Origin: Rhodanobacter sp.
Lineage (GTDB): Bacteria > Pseudomonadota > Gammaproteobacteria > Xanthomonadales > Rhodanobacteraceae
Direction of reading: 5' to 3'
NCBI GenBank assembly: GCA_004298505.1
Contig: SCRO01000056.1
Location: 1-64,000 of the forward strand
DNA length: 64,000 bases
Shown: in pieces, positions 1 through 10,303 of the stretch
Layout: each line of letters starts with the position of its first letter
How positions within the stretch are numbered: position 1 is the first letter of the stretch
Notes under the pieces: generated by a model
Seen by the model: the letters and a program-made list of their open reading frames with translations, nothing else
What the model was told of the DNA's origin: nothing
The model's database searches: none
Program-made: the position numbers and the translations under genes

Positions 1-506
1 AGTGTGGCAATGCGCATCACCGCGTCCGAGCGCACCCGTGGCGGCAGGTAGCCGATCACCTCGGCGGCCTGGTCCGGCTCCAGGTGCGCCAGCACCAGCG
101 CGATGATCTGCGGGTGCTCCTGGTTGATCATCTCGGCGATGGCACGGCTTTCCATCCACTTCAGCGATTCCAGGCCCTTGCTGCTGCGGCCCAGCAAGAT
201 CCGGTCGATCAAGCCGTCGGCCTTGTTCTCGCCCAGTGCGTTGACCAGGATTTTGCGGATGTAGTCCTCGGTGCCCACGCCCAACGCAGTCTGCCGACCC
301 ACGTCGTCGTTGAGTTTGTCCAGCGCCAGCTCGACGTGCTCGCGGCTCACGCTGGATAGCACGGCCATGGCGGTGCCGATCGTTTGCACGTCACGCGCAC
401 TGAGATGCTTGAGCACTTCGGCCGCCTGCTGCTCCCCCAGGGTGAGCAGCAGGATCGCCGCGCGCTGGGCACCGGTGATCGGCGCACCGTGTGGATTAGT
501 TGCCAT
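1..506 (-). CDS. fliG: Flagellar motor switch protein FliG (3' part cut by window edge)
   Basis: Rotor protein of the flagellar C-ring switch complex; it binds the MS-ring protein FliF through its N-terminus and the stator MotA through its C-terminus. Only about the first 168 residues are here; the rest lies before base 1. The N-terminal domain and the conserved middle-domain stretch EHPQIIALVLAHL are clear. The start ATG overlaps the end of fliF (its ATGGCAACTAA contains the fliF stop), so the two are translationally coupled in a fliE-fliF-fliG operon. Confidence 0.96.
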   Translation of the reverse strand, partial: MATNPHGAPITGAQRAAILLLTLGEQQAAEVLKHLSARDVQTIGTAMAVLSSVSREHVELALDKLNDDVGRQTALGVGTEDYIRKILVNALGENKADGLIDRILLGRSSKGLESLKWMESRAIAEMINQEHPQIIALVLAHLEPDQAAEVIGYLPPRVRSDAVMRIAT

Positions 507-2202
507 CTTCGCCCACCCAGTTCTTCACGACCTGTGCCACCTGTTTGGAGTTTTCGCCCACCAGGCGACGGGCCTGGCCGATGCGTTGCTCGTACGCCAG
601 CGCAGGCGCGGCAGCGGCCAGCCGGGCCGGTTCGTTGGCCTCCGGCGCGTCGTTCACCTGCACCGAAAGCGGCGGCTTGGGCGAGGGCAACGCCCGCGTG
701 GCGGCGGCGCCACGGGTCACGCCCTTGAGCAGCGGGCGCAGCAGGCCGAAGGCCACCAGCAAGGCAATCAGCACGCCGATGCCCTGCTTGATCAGATCCA
801 TCGCGCCGGGCCGTTCCCACAACGGGGTCTCGGGCAGCGCCGCGAGCGCAAGCGGATGACGGAATGGCTGGTTCACCACCGTGACGCTGTCGCCGCGCGC
901 GGCGTCGAAGCCTACCGCGTTCTTGATCAGCTCGGTCAGTCGTTGCAATTCCTGCGCGCTGAACGGCACGCCGTCAGCGCGGGTGGCCGCGCTCGAGCTG
1001 CTGGCTGGAACGGAGTCCTTCGCGGCCAGCTTGTTGTCCAGCACCACCGCCACGGTCAGGCGGGCCAGTCGCCCGGCCGGATCGCTGACATGACTGATGG
1101 TGCGATCCAGCTCGTAGTTGCGGGTGGCACTGCTGGAGGTGTCGCCACCGGCGCTCGCGGTGGCCGCGGTGGTGGCCGCCGGGTTCGCCTTGCCGGCGCC
1201 GGGCTTGGCCGCGGTCGGCTGCGCGACCAGGGTGGGTGGCTGGTTGCTCAAGGCGCCGGGGATGCCGCCCGCCGCGGCGCCGGCACTGCGCCGCTCGCTG
1301 CTGGTCTGCTCGCTGCGCAGTGCCGGATGGTCGTGGCCGAAGGTTTCGCTGGCCTTCTCGGACTTGCTGAAGTCGAGATCCGCATACACCTGCGCGCGTA
1401 CCCGTCCCGGGCCAACCAGCGGGGTCAGCAATTCCTCGATGCGCTGCGCGTAGGTGTTTTCGATACGCGTGGCCATGCGCAGGCGATCGTTACCCACGGC
1501 CGCGGGGCTGTTCGGATCGGTGGTCAGCAACTGGCCTTGCTGATCCACCACGGAAACCTGCCCGGCGTCGAGCCCCGGCACACTGGAGGCCACCAGATGC
1601 ACGATCGCGGCCACCTGGCCGGCGTCCAGTTGGCGCCCCGGGTACAGCGTCACCAGCACCGAGGCGCTGGCTGCATGATTGTCGCGAATGAACGCCGACG
1701 GCTTGGGCAGGGCCAGATGCACGCGCGCCGCGCGCACCGACTGCAGACCGCCGATGGTGGAACTGAGGTCGGACTCCAGCAGTTGCTGGTAGCGCGTGCG
1801 TTCGGCCAGGTCGCTCATACCGAACGGAGAATCGCTCGCCGCCGTCACGCTGCTGGACGCACTACCTTGCGGCAGGCCCTTGGCGGCCAGCTTGAGACGC
1901 AAGGCCGCCAGGTCGGCCGCCGGCGCCATGATCGAAGCACCGTCGCTGCTCAACTGGAACGGTGTGTTGCTTGCCTGCAGCTCCTGCGCCACCGCGGCGG
2001 CGTCCTTCTGGTCCAGCCCCGCGTACAGCAAGCCGTAGTTCGGCCCACGCGACCACAGCACCACCGCCACGCCGAACGCCACGGCGGCGGCAATCGCCAC
2101 CAGCAGCAGGATCTGGCGCGCGGCCGGGCTGCGGGCGAGCTGCTTGAAGGGGTCCGCTCGCATGCCATGGTTGTCGCTGGCCGCGATGGGGTTGTCTGCC
2201 AT
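496..2202 (-). CDS. fliF: Flagellar MS-ring protein FliF
   Basis: Inner-membrane MS-ring protein, base of the flagellar rotor and housing of the export gate; 568 aa, normal for the family. A first transmembrane helix lies near residues 31-52 and a second near residues 465-490 (MDLIKQGIGVLIALLVAFGL). The last residues carry the VVKNWV FliG-binding tail. The ATG at 2202 is preferred over an in-frame TTG at 2229; no strong ribosome site is visible. It lies 47 bp after fliE and overlaps fliG. Confidence 0.97.
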   Translation of the reverse strand: MADNPIAASDNHGMRADPFKQLARSPAARQILLLVAIAAAVAFGVAVVLWSRGPNYGLLYAGLDQKDAAAVAQELQASNTPFQLSSDGASIMAPAADLAALRLKLAAKGLPQGSASSSVTAASDSPFGMSDLAERTRYQQLLESDLSSTIGGLQSVRAARVHLALPKPSAFIRDNHAASASVLVTLYPGRQLDAGQVAAIVHLVASSVPGLDAGQVSVVDQQGQLLTTDPNSPAAVGNDRLRMATRIENTYAQRIEELLTPLVGPGRVRAQVYADLDFSKSEKASETFGHDHPALRSEQTSSERRSAGAAAGGIPGALSNQPPTLVAQPTAAKPGAGKANPAATTAATASAGGDTSSSATRNYELDRTISHVSDPAGRLARLTVAVVLDNKLAAKDSVPASSSSAATRADGVPFSAQELQRLTELIKNAVGFDAARGDSVTVVNQPFRHPLALAALPETPLWERPGAMDLIKQGIGVLIALLVAFGLLRPLLKGVTRGAAATRALPSPKPPLSVQVNDAPEANEPARLAAAAPALAYEQRIGQARRLVGENSKQVAQVVKNWVGEDGN

Positions 2203-2249
2203 GGGGTTGCTCGTTGGGTGAAGACGCAAGGGGCGCTACGCGAGAAGCG

Positions 2250-2591
2250 TCAGACCGGCATGTTCATGATTTCCTTGTACGCATCGACCAGCTTGCTTTG
2301 TACTGCCACCACCGTGCGCAGCGAAAGGTCGGCCTTCTGCACCGCGATCATCGTGCGCCCGAGATTCGCCCCCGGATCACCACGCTCGAAACTGGCGGCC
2401 AGCCGGCCGGCCTCCAACTGGTTGCGCCCCACCGCGGAAATCGACTGCCTGAGCACGGCGGAAAAATCGGCTGGCGCGCCAGCCAGCGGCGCGCCGATCG
2501 GCGCCAGCCCGGAGGTTGCCTCCGGGGCACGTACCTGCGCCGTCATCTGGCGCATCTGGGAAAGCAGGTTATTGACGTCGATGGTGCTCAT
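2250..2591 (-). CDS. fliE: Flagellar hook-basal body protein FliE
   Basis: Small (113 aa) basal-body protein joining the MS ring and export gate to the proximal rod. The C-terminal part (ADLSLRTVVAVQSKLVDAYKEIMNMPV region) is the conserved FliE signature and ends in the usual I-M-N-M-P-V. First gene of fliE-fliF-fliG, with a sigma-54-type promoter about 55 bp upstream at 2647-2661. The Ala/Gly/Pro-rich middle is typical of high-GC relatives. Confidence 0.96.
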   Translation of the reverse strand: MSTIDVNNLLSQMRQMTAQVRAPEATSGLAPIGAPLAGAPADFSAVLRQSISAVGRNQLEAGRLAASFERGDPGANLGRTMIAVQKADLSLRTVVAVQSKLVDAYKEIMNMPV

Positions 2592-2646
2592 GGCGGTGCT
2601 TCCTGGTGACGGATTCCCGACGCGCGACGGGTTTGCATGGATGGAT

Positions 2647-2661
2647 GCACGAGGCGTGCCA
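2647..2661 (-). promoter_or_regulatory. Sigma-54 promoter upstream of fliE
   Basis: Minus strand reads TGGCACG-CCTC-GTGC, matching TGGCACG-N4-TTGC at all but one base, with correct GG/GC spacing. The expected transcription start is near 2635, about 45 bp before the fliE ATG. The adjacent upstream gene encodes FleQ, the sigma-54 activator expected to act here. Confidence 0.75.
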
Positions 2662-2792
2662 TGGCTGGAAGAGTGGGGAATGGGAAACGCATGGTTTGAG
2701 GTGAGTTGGCCTTACTCGCAAGAACAAGCGTCATCGAGAGCGTCCGCACTCAACTCGACCCTCCATGTTCCCCATTCCCCATTCCCCGCTAC

Positions 2793-4217
<1,425 letters not shown>

Positions 4218-4607
4218 CTTGTCCTCCGTACTGCATCTAAGGCCCGGTCCCTGCATCCGGCAAGGCCGCTTTTTTCATCCGTGCCAACGATCCGTCGCTG
4301 GGCTGGTGCCCCACATGCAATAAGAAGGCCAAATCTTGGCACCCTGGTGACGGCAAAATGTCACATGCCAAAAGTTTTACGTCGTGAAAATTCCTCAACA
4401 CGTTCGCGCCGTGATTCGTAAACAGCTGATGCAAAAGACCGCGGAAACTTCATGCGCGCCCATCTGACGGGAATGTGCGCGCGGTTGCGCGAGTGGCAGG
4501 GGTGCGCAAAGTAAGGAAATATCCTGCGTGTCAATCCCCCATTGTGCGAACTGCGTCACACGTACACTTGATCCGCGTCAGACCGGAACGTACCGATGTG
4601 GGCAGAT
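4218..4607. other. Intergenic region between the PilZ-like gene and fleQ
   Basis: About 390 bp without a credible gene. In Xanthomonas I recall an rpoN paralogue and a small regulator between the PilZ gene and fleQ; neither is present. It holds the leader of fleQ and one sigma-54-like site. No repeat family member was recognised. Confidence 0.6.
4317..4331 (-). promoter_or_regulatory. Possible sigma-54 promoter of fleQ
   Basis: Minus strand reads TGGCCT-TCTTA-TTGC, with GG and GC at the required spacing but two changes in the -24 element. It is about 100 bp before the fleQ start. If real it would imply sigma-54-dependent, possibly autoregulated, fleQ transcription; in Pseudomonas fleQ is not sigma-54 driven. 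Confidence 0.4.
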
Positions 4608-5162
4608 TCACCCGGGCAACTGACGCACCCCTGCCACTTTACGTCGGTGATGGCGAAAAACGAGCCGCTCAATTGCGTCACCTTGCGCGTCACTCAGCGT
4701 GCTGAAGGCAACGAATGTACGACCATCGTCCAGTTGACGTTCGCGCTGCGCGGGAAGCTCCAGCGGCAGGCTCCGACAATGATCGAAACGCAGGCTCAGA
4801 AGCATCGTATCGCCAGCAGGCACGAGCTCTGTCGGAATCACCGCGCCGCGCGCGTTGAAGCGCACCGGGCGCTGCCCGGGCAAGGTGTCATTGGGGGTCA
4901 GGAGTCGGTTGACGATATCCACCAGGGCGGTGAGCTTGGCATCCATCCGGCGCATCTCCTGCACCAGCGGATTGTCGTCGTCACTCGCATCCACCCGCCG
5001 CTCTTCCAACGCGGCAATCGCCGCCAGCGTGTCGCTGTTGCGCTCGGCCAGCGACAACGCCCACCCTTCCGGCACCGGCCATACGAGCGGCTCGGCGGCG
5101 ACGTGGAGTAGTTCCTCCACGCTCACGCGCTGCTCGAATTCATGCCACCTGGAGTTATCCAT
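4608..5162 (-). CDS. PilZ-like flagellar regulatory protein with degenerate ligand motif
   Basis: 184 aa. After an N-terminal helical region, predicted helices (about 65-95, ending VDIVNRLL) precede a PilZ-like beta barrel. The second c-di-GMP motif, normally [D/N]xSxxG, appears only as N-A-R-G in VRFNARGAVI and the RxxxR arm is weak, so ligand binding is doubtful. It resembles the tetramer-forming Xanthomonas PilZ protein encoded in the same flagellar position (recalled as XC6012; not checked). Start chosen for GGGAG seven bases before the ATG. It sits between fliT and fleQ, suggesting a flagellar assembly or output role. Confidence 0.7.
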   Translation of the reverse strand: MDNSRWHEFEQRVSVEELLHVAAEPLVWPVPEGWALSLAERNSDTLAAIAALEERRVDASDDDNPLVQEMRRMDAKLTALVDIVNRLLTPNDTLPGQRPVRFNARGAVIPTELVPAGDTMLLSLRFDHCRSLPLELPAQRERQLDDGRTFVAFSTLSDAQGDAIERLVFRHHRRKVAGVRQLPG

Positions 5163-5208
5163 CGCGCAGCTCCCGACGTGTCGGCTGAAATGACCCATCC
5201 CCCTATAG

Positions 5209-5310
5209 GCTGTCTCTTGAACATATTCTGCATTGAGGCAGAAGAGCCGGCGGGCGGTGCCCGCCCTACCGTCGGCGCGCCGTAGGGGGGGCGCTGCCCG
5301 CCGGCTGTTT
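5209..5310. repeat. Dispersed palindromic repeat, copy 1
   Basis: Two 25-bp arms, 5245-5269 and 5282-5306, form an imperfect inverted repeat (22 of 25 pair) beginning AGCCGGCGGGC. The same palindrome, in opposite orientation and with a shared flank containing TGTCTCTTGA and TTCTGCATTGA-like sequence, recurs at 53055-53150. It lies between the fliT-like gene and the PilZ-like gene. It could be a REP-type element or act as an attenuator. Confidence 0.75.
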
Positions 5311-5345
5311 GCCTGGAACGCCGCCACCGCACGGCCTCGGCGTGC

Positions 5346-5648
5346 TCAGCGCTGCGCGTAGGCGGCAATGGCCTGGGAGCGGCTACGCTCATCCTGCCAC
5401 AGCTGGGCGACCGCATCACGGGCGTTGCCCACCAGGGCCTGCAGCTGGCGATCGTACGCCAGAATCTGCTCGATCTGGGCACGGCTGATCAGGTCGGTCG
5501 GATGCTGGCGACGTACCAGTGGCTCGCGCTCCTGCTCCAACTGCAGCAGTTGTGCCCAATCGGCCTGCTTCGCCACCGCCAGCATCGCGCGCGTGATGTC
5601 CAACGCATGCGTCAACGGTGAGGCGGCAGTACCGGTTGATGGCGGCAT
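5346..5648 (-). CDS. fliT: FliT-like flagellar chaperone
   Basis: Small (100 aa), mostly helical protein placed directly after fliS, as FliT is in many bacteria, where it chaperones the cap protein FliD. ATG begins two bases after the fliS stop (TAGACATG). It has the alternating charged/hydrophobic pattern of FliT (LLQLEQEREPLVRR; ILAYDRQLQALVGNARDAV) but low overall conservation, so the assignment rests partly on position. Confidence 0.7.
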   Translation of the reverse strand: MPPSTGTAASPLTHALDITRAMLAVAKQADWAQLLQLEQEREPLVRRQHPTDLISRAQIEQILAYDRQLQALVGNARDAVAQLWQDERSRSQAIAAYAQR

Positions 5649-5650
5649 GT

Positions 5651-6058
5651 CTATGTTCCTACCGCGCGGACCGCCGGTGCCGGGGCGATCTGTACCCAAC
5701 TGTCGCGCACCTGGTGCAGCAGCTTGCTGACCTCGTCGATGATGGTGGTGTCGTCGCGCAGGTTGGCCTGCAGCAGGCGCCGACTCATGTATTCATAGAG
5801 CGAGTCCAGCCGCTCCACCATGGTGGGCTCCACTTTCGGGTCGAGGCTGTCGCGCAGGCCGCCGATAATCTCGATGCAGCGCGAGATGGTTTCACCCTTG
5901 GCCGCCACCTCGCCCCGCAGCATGTGCGCGCGGGCTTTCACCAGACGTTCGAGTGCGCCGTCCATCAGCAGTGTGATCAGACCATGCGGATCAGCCGACT
6001 CGGTTCCGCCGCGCGAACGAACTTGCTGGTAGGCATTTGCGCCGTAGCCGAATCCCAT
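5651..6058 (-). CDS. fliS: Flagellin export chaperone FliS
   Basis: Cytoplasmic chaperone that binds the flagellin C-terminus and prevents premature polymerisation; 135 aa, four-helix family. Conserved features are the N-terminal A-Y-Q-Q-V, the LLMDGALERL helix and the LYEYMSRRLLQANLRDD segment. Lies 11 bp after fliD in a fliD-fliS-fliT unit. Confidence 0.96.
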   Translation of the reverse strand: MGFGYGANAYQQVRSRGGTESADPHGLITLLMDGALERLVKARAHMLRGEVAAKGETISRCIEIIGGLRDSLDPKVEPTMVERLDSLYEYMSRRLLQANLRDDTTIIDEVSKLLHQVRDSWVQIAPAPAVRAVGT

Positions 6059-6069
6059 GACCGTCTCCC

Positions 6070-7467
6070 TTATTTCTTGGCGCTGTTGTTCAACGCATCA
6101 AACTGCTGCTGCAGATAGGTGCTGGTGCTGTTGAGCTTGCTCATCAGCGTATCGAGGGCGCTGAACTGCGCCTGATAGCGCGCAGTAAGGCTATCCATGC
6201 GGCTGTTCAGCGTAGTTTGCTGGTTCGCCAGGTCACTCAGCTGCTGGTTGATGCTGGTGCTGCGTGTAGCCAGGATGCCGCTGGTGCCGCCCCAACTGGC
6301 GAGCGGCGTGTTCAACTGGGCGGCGAATCCATTGGTGCCGCCAAACAGCGCGCCAGCTTGCTTGCCACCATCGCTCAACGCGGTCTGCAGCTTGCTGCTG
6401 TCCACCAGCAAAGTACCGTCCAGCTGCAGAGAAATGCCGATAGTGGACAGCGTAGCGCCGTTGGCGGTGCCACCGACAATCCGTGACAAAGTGCTGTTGA
6501 TGCTGTTGAGGGTGGCGTCGCCAAGCAGTGCGCCAGCGGTGCCGGTGGTGGCGTCGTACTTGCTCAGGTTCTGGTAGATCCCGACAAAACTATTGTAGGT
6601 GCTGACCAGGTTGGTCAGCGCGCTGGTGGCCTTGGTGGTGTCGCTGGACACACTCACTGTGCTGCTGCCGAGCTTGACCAGATTCAGGGTGAGACCGTCA
6701 ATCGCGGTACTGACGGTGTTGCCAGCGTTGCTGCCAGCCAGACCATCAATGCTGTACTGCGCATCCTTGGCCGCGTTGATCACGGTCAGGCCGTTGCCGC
6801 TGGATGCTGCCGGATCGTATTTGAGCGCCGCCAGTTTGCCGTCGCCACCGCTGCTGCTCACCGAGAAACCGTTGGCTGCGCCGGTGCGGGTACCGCTGAG
6901 CACCAAGTGGGCGCCGTCGGTGCCGGTGACGATGGTGGCGGAGACGCCAGGATTGGTGCTGGCATTGTTGATGGCATCGCGAATCGATGCCAGCGAACCG
7001 TTGGTACTGTCGATGGTCAGACTCATCGATTGACTGCCCACCGCGACGGTGAGCGTACCGGTGCCGACCTGTGTGCTGCTGCTGGCAAAAGCGCCGGAGG
7101 AAGCCTTCAACGCGCTCGCCATCTGGGTAACGACAATGTTGTAGCTGCCGTTGACTGCGGTGCCGGTGTTGCTGGCACTGAGCACGGTGCTGTCGCTGCT
7201 GTTCACCTGGCGCGCAGTGAAGGCGCTGCCGTCAGTGAGTGACGCCATCGCCGACTGCAACGCGGAAAGTGCGGCGCTGACTTGTCCCAGCGCGGAAAGC
7301 TGGGTGTTGGCGGTGGTCTGCTGCTTGGTGATCTGGTTTTGCTGCGGTGCCTTCTTGGCGGCTACCAGCTTGCTGACCAGAGTAGCTACGTCCAAACCCG
7401 AACCGACACCCATCGAGGTCAGCAGCCCGGTAGTAGGTGTGCTGGTAGAACCGATGTTGATCGCCAT
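6070..7467 (-). CDS. fliD: Flagellar filament cap protein FliD (HAP2)
   Basis: Secreted cap protein at the filament tip that promotes flagellin insertion; 465 aa. The N-terminus contains the GVGSGLDVATLVSKLV family signature, the middle is low-complexity Ser/Thr/Gly-rich, and the C-terminal coiled coil (QQLSDLANQQTTLNSRMDSL onwards) is typical. Follows fliC by about 60 bp with a stem-loop between them, so part of its transcription may be read-through from fliC; no separate promoter was found. Confidence 0.96.
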   Translation of the reverse strand: MAINIGSTSTPTTGLLTSMGVGSGLDVATLVSKLVAAKKAPQQNQITKQQTTANTQLSALGQVSAALSALQSAMASLTDGSAFTARQVNSSDSTVLSASNTGTAVNGSYNIVVTQMASALKASSGAFASSSTQVGTGTLTVAVGSQSMSLTIDSTNGSLASIRDAINNASTNPGVSATIVTGTDGAHLVLSGTRTGAANGFSVSSSGGDGKLAALKYDPAASSGNGLTVINAAKDAQYSIDGLAGSNAGNTVSTAIDGLTLNLVKLGSSTVSVSSDTTKATSALTNLVSTYNSFVGIYQNLSKYDATTGTAGALLGDATLNSINSTLSRIVGGTANGATLSTIGISLQLDGTLLVDSSKLQTALSDGGKQAGALFGGTNGFAAQLNTPLASWGGTSGILATRSTSINQQLSDLANQQTTLNSRMDSLTARYQAQFSALDTLMSKLNSTSTYLQQQFDALNNSAKK

Positions 7468-7490
7468 GAGCGGGTTTCCTCAAAATGGAT

Positions 7491-7520
7491 GGAGCGGCCG
7501 CGATGTTCCGTGGCCGCTCC
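7491..7520 (-). terminator. Stem-loop in the fliC-fliD gap
   Basis: Perfect 9-bp stem GGAGCGGCC/GGCCGCTCC with a 12-base loop, just after the fliC stop. On the minus strand it is followed by a weak T-rich stretch (ATTTTGAGG). Probably a partial terminator or mRNA-stabilising hairpin that lets flagellin exceed fliD. Confidence 0.6.
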
Positions 7521-7529
7521 GATGACAAG

Positions 7530-8972
7530 TTACTGCAGTAGCTTGAGCACGCTCTGCTTGCTGGCGTTGGCCTGTGCCAGCACCGACACACCAGCCTGTT
7601 GCAAGATGTTCGCACTGGACATGTTCGCCGTTTCGGCCGCGAAGTCGGCATCCTGGATCTGGCTGCGCGACGCGCTGAGATTCTGCGAGATGGTCTGCAG
7701 GTTGGCGATGGTGGAATCGAAACGGTTCTGCACCGCGCCGAGGTCGCTGCGCATGGAGCTGATGGTACCCAAGGCGGCATCGATGCGACTGATGGTATCG
7801 TTCGCGCCGATCACCGTTTTCACGTCGCTGGTGGACAGATTGCCACCGACGGCGATGGCGGTGGCGCCCGAATTGGCAAAAGCCAGATTACCGGCACCGA
7901 CACCAGCCTTGGCGCCATTCACGGTCAACGCGGACTGCGAGTTCAAATGCACTGAATGGCCGGTGCTGTCGTAGTAGGCCGAGACACCAGCGACACCCTT
8001 GGCGTTGATTGCATCGACCAGACTCTGTGCACTCGCGTAAGTACCACTCATGTCGGCGGCAGTACCGCCAGTCGCCGACTGGATCGTCAGGTCGCCGGTG
8101 GCCAGTGTCAGGGTGCCGGAGGAGGCTGGCGTCTGTGCGGCAACGCTCGTGGCGGCAAAATAGGTTGCCCGGGCGGTACCGGCAATCGCCACTGGCGCCG
8201 CAGTGGTATTGGTGATCGTGATCGTGTTGGCGACGCCATCAAAGGCAGCCGTTACACCGGCGCCCCCCGCAGTCTGGATTGCGGCGGCAAACTGGGTACC
8301 GGTATAGGTACCGGCAGCTACGGCGGTACCACCGATCGTCAAGTCGCCTGCAGCCAAGGTGGTTGAAGCGGCAATGGTCAGACTGGTTGTCGTACCTGGC
8401 GTGGCTGCGCTGGCAGTGAACATCGCGCTCAGATCGGCGCTCTGCGTATTGGCCATCTGGCCAACCTGCTTGGCACCGGCCCCCTGGCTCAGGTTCACCG
8501 AAATCGTCTCGCCCACGTTGGCACCGATCTGGAACGCAGCGTTACCGAAGCTGCCATCCAGCACGTGGCGACCGTTGAACGTGGTCTGCTGTGAGATACG
8601 GGTGATCTCGGACAGACGCTGCTGCACTTCGGCATCCAGCGCAGCGCGATCGCTGTCGGAGTTGGTAGCGTTGGCGGACTGCACGGCCAGCGTACGGATA
8701 CGCTGCATGTTGTTGGTCACCTCGTTTAGCGCCGACTCGGTGGTCTGCGCCAGCGAAATGCCATCGTTGGCATTGCTGACTGCCTGATTGAGGCCGTTGA
8801 TCTGGGTGGTAAAGCGGGTGGAAATGGCGAGGCCGGCGGCGTCGTCTTTGGCACTGTTGATACGCAGGCCCGAGGACAGGCGCTCGATCGCAGTGGCAAG
8901 TTTGCTCTGCGTGGCGGCCAGGTTTTTCTGGGCATTCAGTGAGCTGATGTTGGTATTGACGCTCATGACCAT
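7530..8972 (-). CDS. fliC: Flagellin FliC
   Basis: Filament subunit, 480 aa. Conserved D0/D1 N-terminus (NTNISSLNAQKNL, ERLSSGLRINSAKDDAAGLAI) and C-terminus (RSQIQDADFAAETANMS, ILQQAGVSVLAQAN) flank a Thr/Ala/Gly-rich variable domain (about 170-390). The first ATG (8972) is seven bases after GGAG; a second ATG at 8966 would give the more usual MSVNTN start. Transcribed alone from a sigma-28 promoter. No flagellin glycosylation gene is adjacent. Confidence 0.97.
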   Translation of the reverse strand: MVMSVNTNISSLNAQKNLAATQSKLATAIERLSSGLRINSAKDDAAGLAISTRFTTQINGLNQAVSNANDGISLAQTTESALNEVTNNMQRIRTLAVQSANATNSDSDRAALDAEVQQRLSEITRISQQTTFNGRHVLDGSFGNAAFQIGANVGETISVNLSQGAGAKQVGQMANTQSADLSAMFTASAATPGTTTSLTIAASTTLAAGDLTIGGTAVAAGTYTGTQFAAAIQTAGGAGVTAAFDGVANTITITNTTAAPVAIAGTARATYFAATSVAAQTPASSGTLTLATGDLTIQSATGGTAADMSGTYASAQSLVDAINAKGVAGVSAYYDSTGHSVHLNSQSALTVNGAKAGVGAGNLAFANSGATAIAVGGNLSTSDVKTVIGANDTISRIDAALGTISSMRSDLGAVQNRFDSTIANLQTISQNLSASRSQIQDADFAAETANMSSANILQQAGVSVLAQANASKQSVLKLLQ

Positions 8973-9064
8973 GGGAATTCTCCGAATCGAGGTGGTGTGC
9001 CGACAGTGGTCGGCTCAGACAATCCGGCGGGGATTCACCATTGAATGCATCCGCCTTGTGTACC

Positions 9065-9091
9065 GTTTCGACCCGTGACACCAAAACTTGA
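9065..9091 (-). promoter_or_regulatory. Sigma-28 (FliA) promoter of fliC
   Basis: Minus strand reads TCAAGTTT, 11 bases, then GTCGAAAC, close to TAAAGTTT-N11-GCCGATAA. Predicted start near 9058 gives an ~85-base leader before fliC. It lies just inside the gap after the flgL stop. Confidence 0.7.
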
Positions 9092-9097
9092 GCCTTG

Positions 9098-10300
9098 TCA
9101 ACGCAAATAATCGAACAATTTTGAACCCTGGATTTTCGTGAAAGTCTGCTGCGCCGCTTGCAGTGCCGTGGTCTGCGCACCGAGCTGGCTGATTGCGTCG
9201 TAATAGTTCACGTCCTGCACGTTCGACAGTGCCGTCTTGTATTGCAGGGTCAGGTCGTCGTTGAGCCCGCCTTGCTGATCGAGCGCATTCATGCGCGCAC
9301 CCACCTTGCCACGCGTACGGGTGATGGTGTCGATCGCCTGATCGAGATTCGCGAACTGCGTATTGATGTCGTTCTGCATCTGCGCACCACCACCGTTGGG
9401 CGTGCGCAACGTCGTGATGATGTTGTCCAGCGTGGTGAACACGTCCTGCTTGGCCGAAGCGCCGAGCGCAAACGTGTCGCTGGCGTTGGGCGCGCCGTCG
9501 AAGGCGACCTGGGCACCACGGAAGGTGATGCTGCCGCCCTTGCCCGGGTCGTAGCTGCCGCTGTCCAGCACCGCACCGCCGCCATCGCGCACTTGGTACG
9601 CGTCGGCCGCGGTGAACACGATGCTGTAGCTGCCACCGTCCCACGCCGAAGGACTGGCCGAGGGATCGGTCACGCTGCTGGCGCCGGCCACGGCGTTGCC
9701 GGTATTGGTCGCACTCGCGCTTACCGCAAAAGTGCCGTTGCCGGTGGGAATATCCTTGAACACGGCGCTGCCCGGATCACCGGTGGCGACCTGCAGCCCC
9801 GGACCGGCGGCCACCATGCGCTGGCCGTCGTCGCCGAGGTAGCTGACGCTGCCTTGCGATGCAAACGGCTGGGTACCGGTGCGATTGCCGGCAAAAATGT
9901 ATCCGCCCTGGCCATCGGTGCTGTTGGCCTGGCCGAGCAACTGCTGACGCAATTGCGCCATCTCCGCGGCGATGTCACCACGGGTCTGGTCGGTCTGGCT
10001 GCCATTGGCCGCTTGCAGCAGCAGCGTGCGCACACGCCCGAGTACGTTGCTGGTGTTGGACAGGGTCTGGTCTTCCAGACCCAGCCTGGCGTTGGCCGAG
10101 GTGATGTTGCGCTGATATTGCGCGGCGTCGGCAATCAGGTGCGACGTATCCAGCGCGCGCGCCGCGCCGACCGGATCGTCGGAGGGCTGGTTGATCCGCT
10201 TGCCCGTGCTCAACTGCGTGTTGAGGTCGGACAGGTCGCCCTGCCGATTCATCATGTTGCCGATGGATTGCTGCTGCATCCAGCTGGTGGAAACGCGCAT
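9098..10300 (-). CDS. flgL: Hook-filament junction protein FlgL (HAP3)
   Basis: Second junction protein between hook and filament; 400 aa. Flagellin-like N-terminus (MRVSTSWMQQQSIGNMM, TGKRINQPSDDPVGAARAL) and C-terminal helix (YYDAISQLGAQTTALQAAQQ). Starts three bases after the flgK stop, so it shares the flgK transcript. Confidence 0.95.
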   Translation of the reverse strand: MRVSTSWMQQQSIGNMMNRQGDLSDLNTQLSTGKRINQPSDDPVGAARALDTSHLIADAAQYQRNITSANARLGLEDQTLSNTSNVLGRVRTLLLQAANGSQTDQTRGDIAAEMAQLRQQLLGQANSTDGQGGYIFAGNRTGTQPFASQGSVSYLGDDGQRMVAAGPGLQVATGDPGSAVFKDIPTGNGTFAVSASATNTGNAVAGASSVTDPSASPSAWDGGSYSIVFTAADAYQVRDGGGAVLDSGSYDPGKGGSITFRGAQVAFDGAPNASDTFALGASAKQDVFTTLDNIITTLRTPNGGGAQMQNDINTQFANLDQAIDTITRTRGKVGARMNALDQQGGLNDDLTLQYKTALSNVQDVNYYDAISQLGAQTTALQAAQQTFTKIQGSKLFDYLR

Positions 10301-10303
10301 GAT

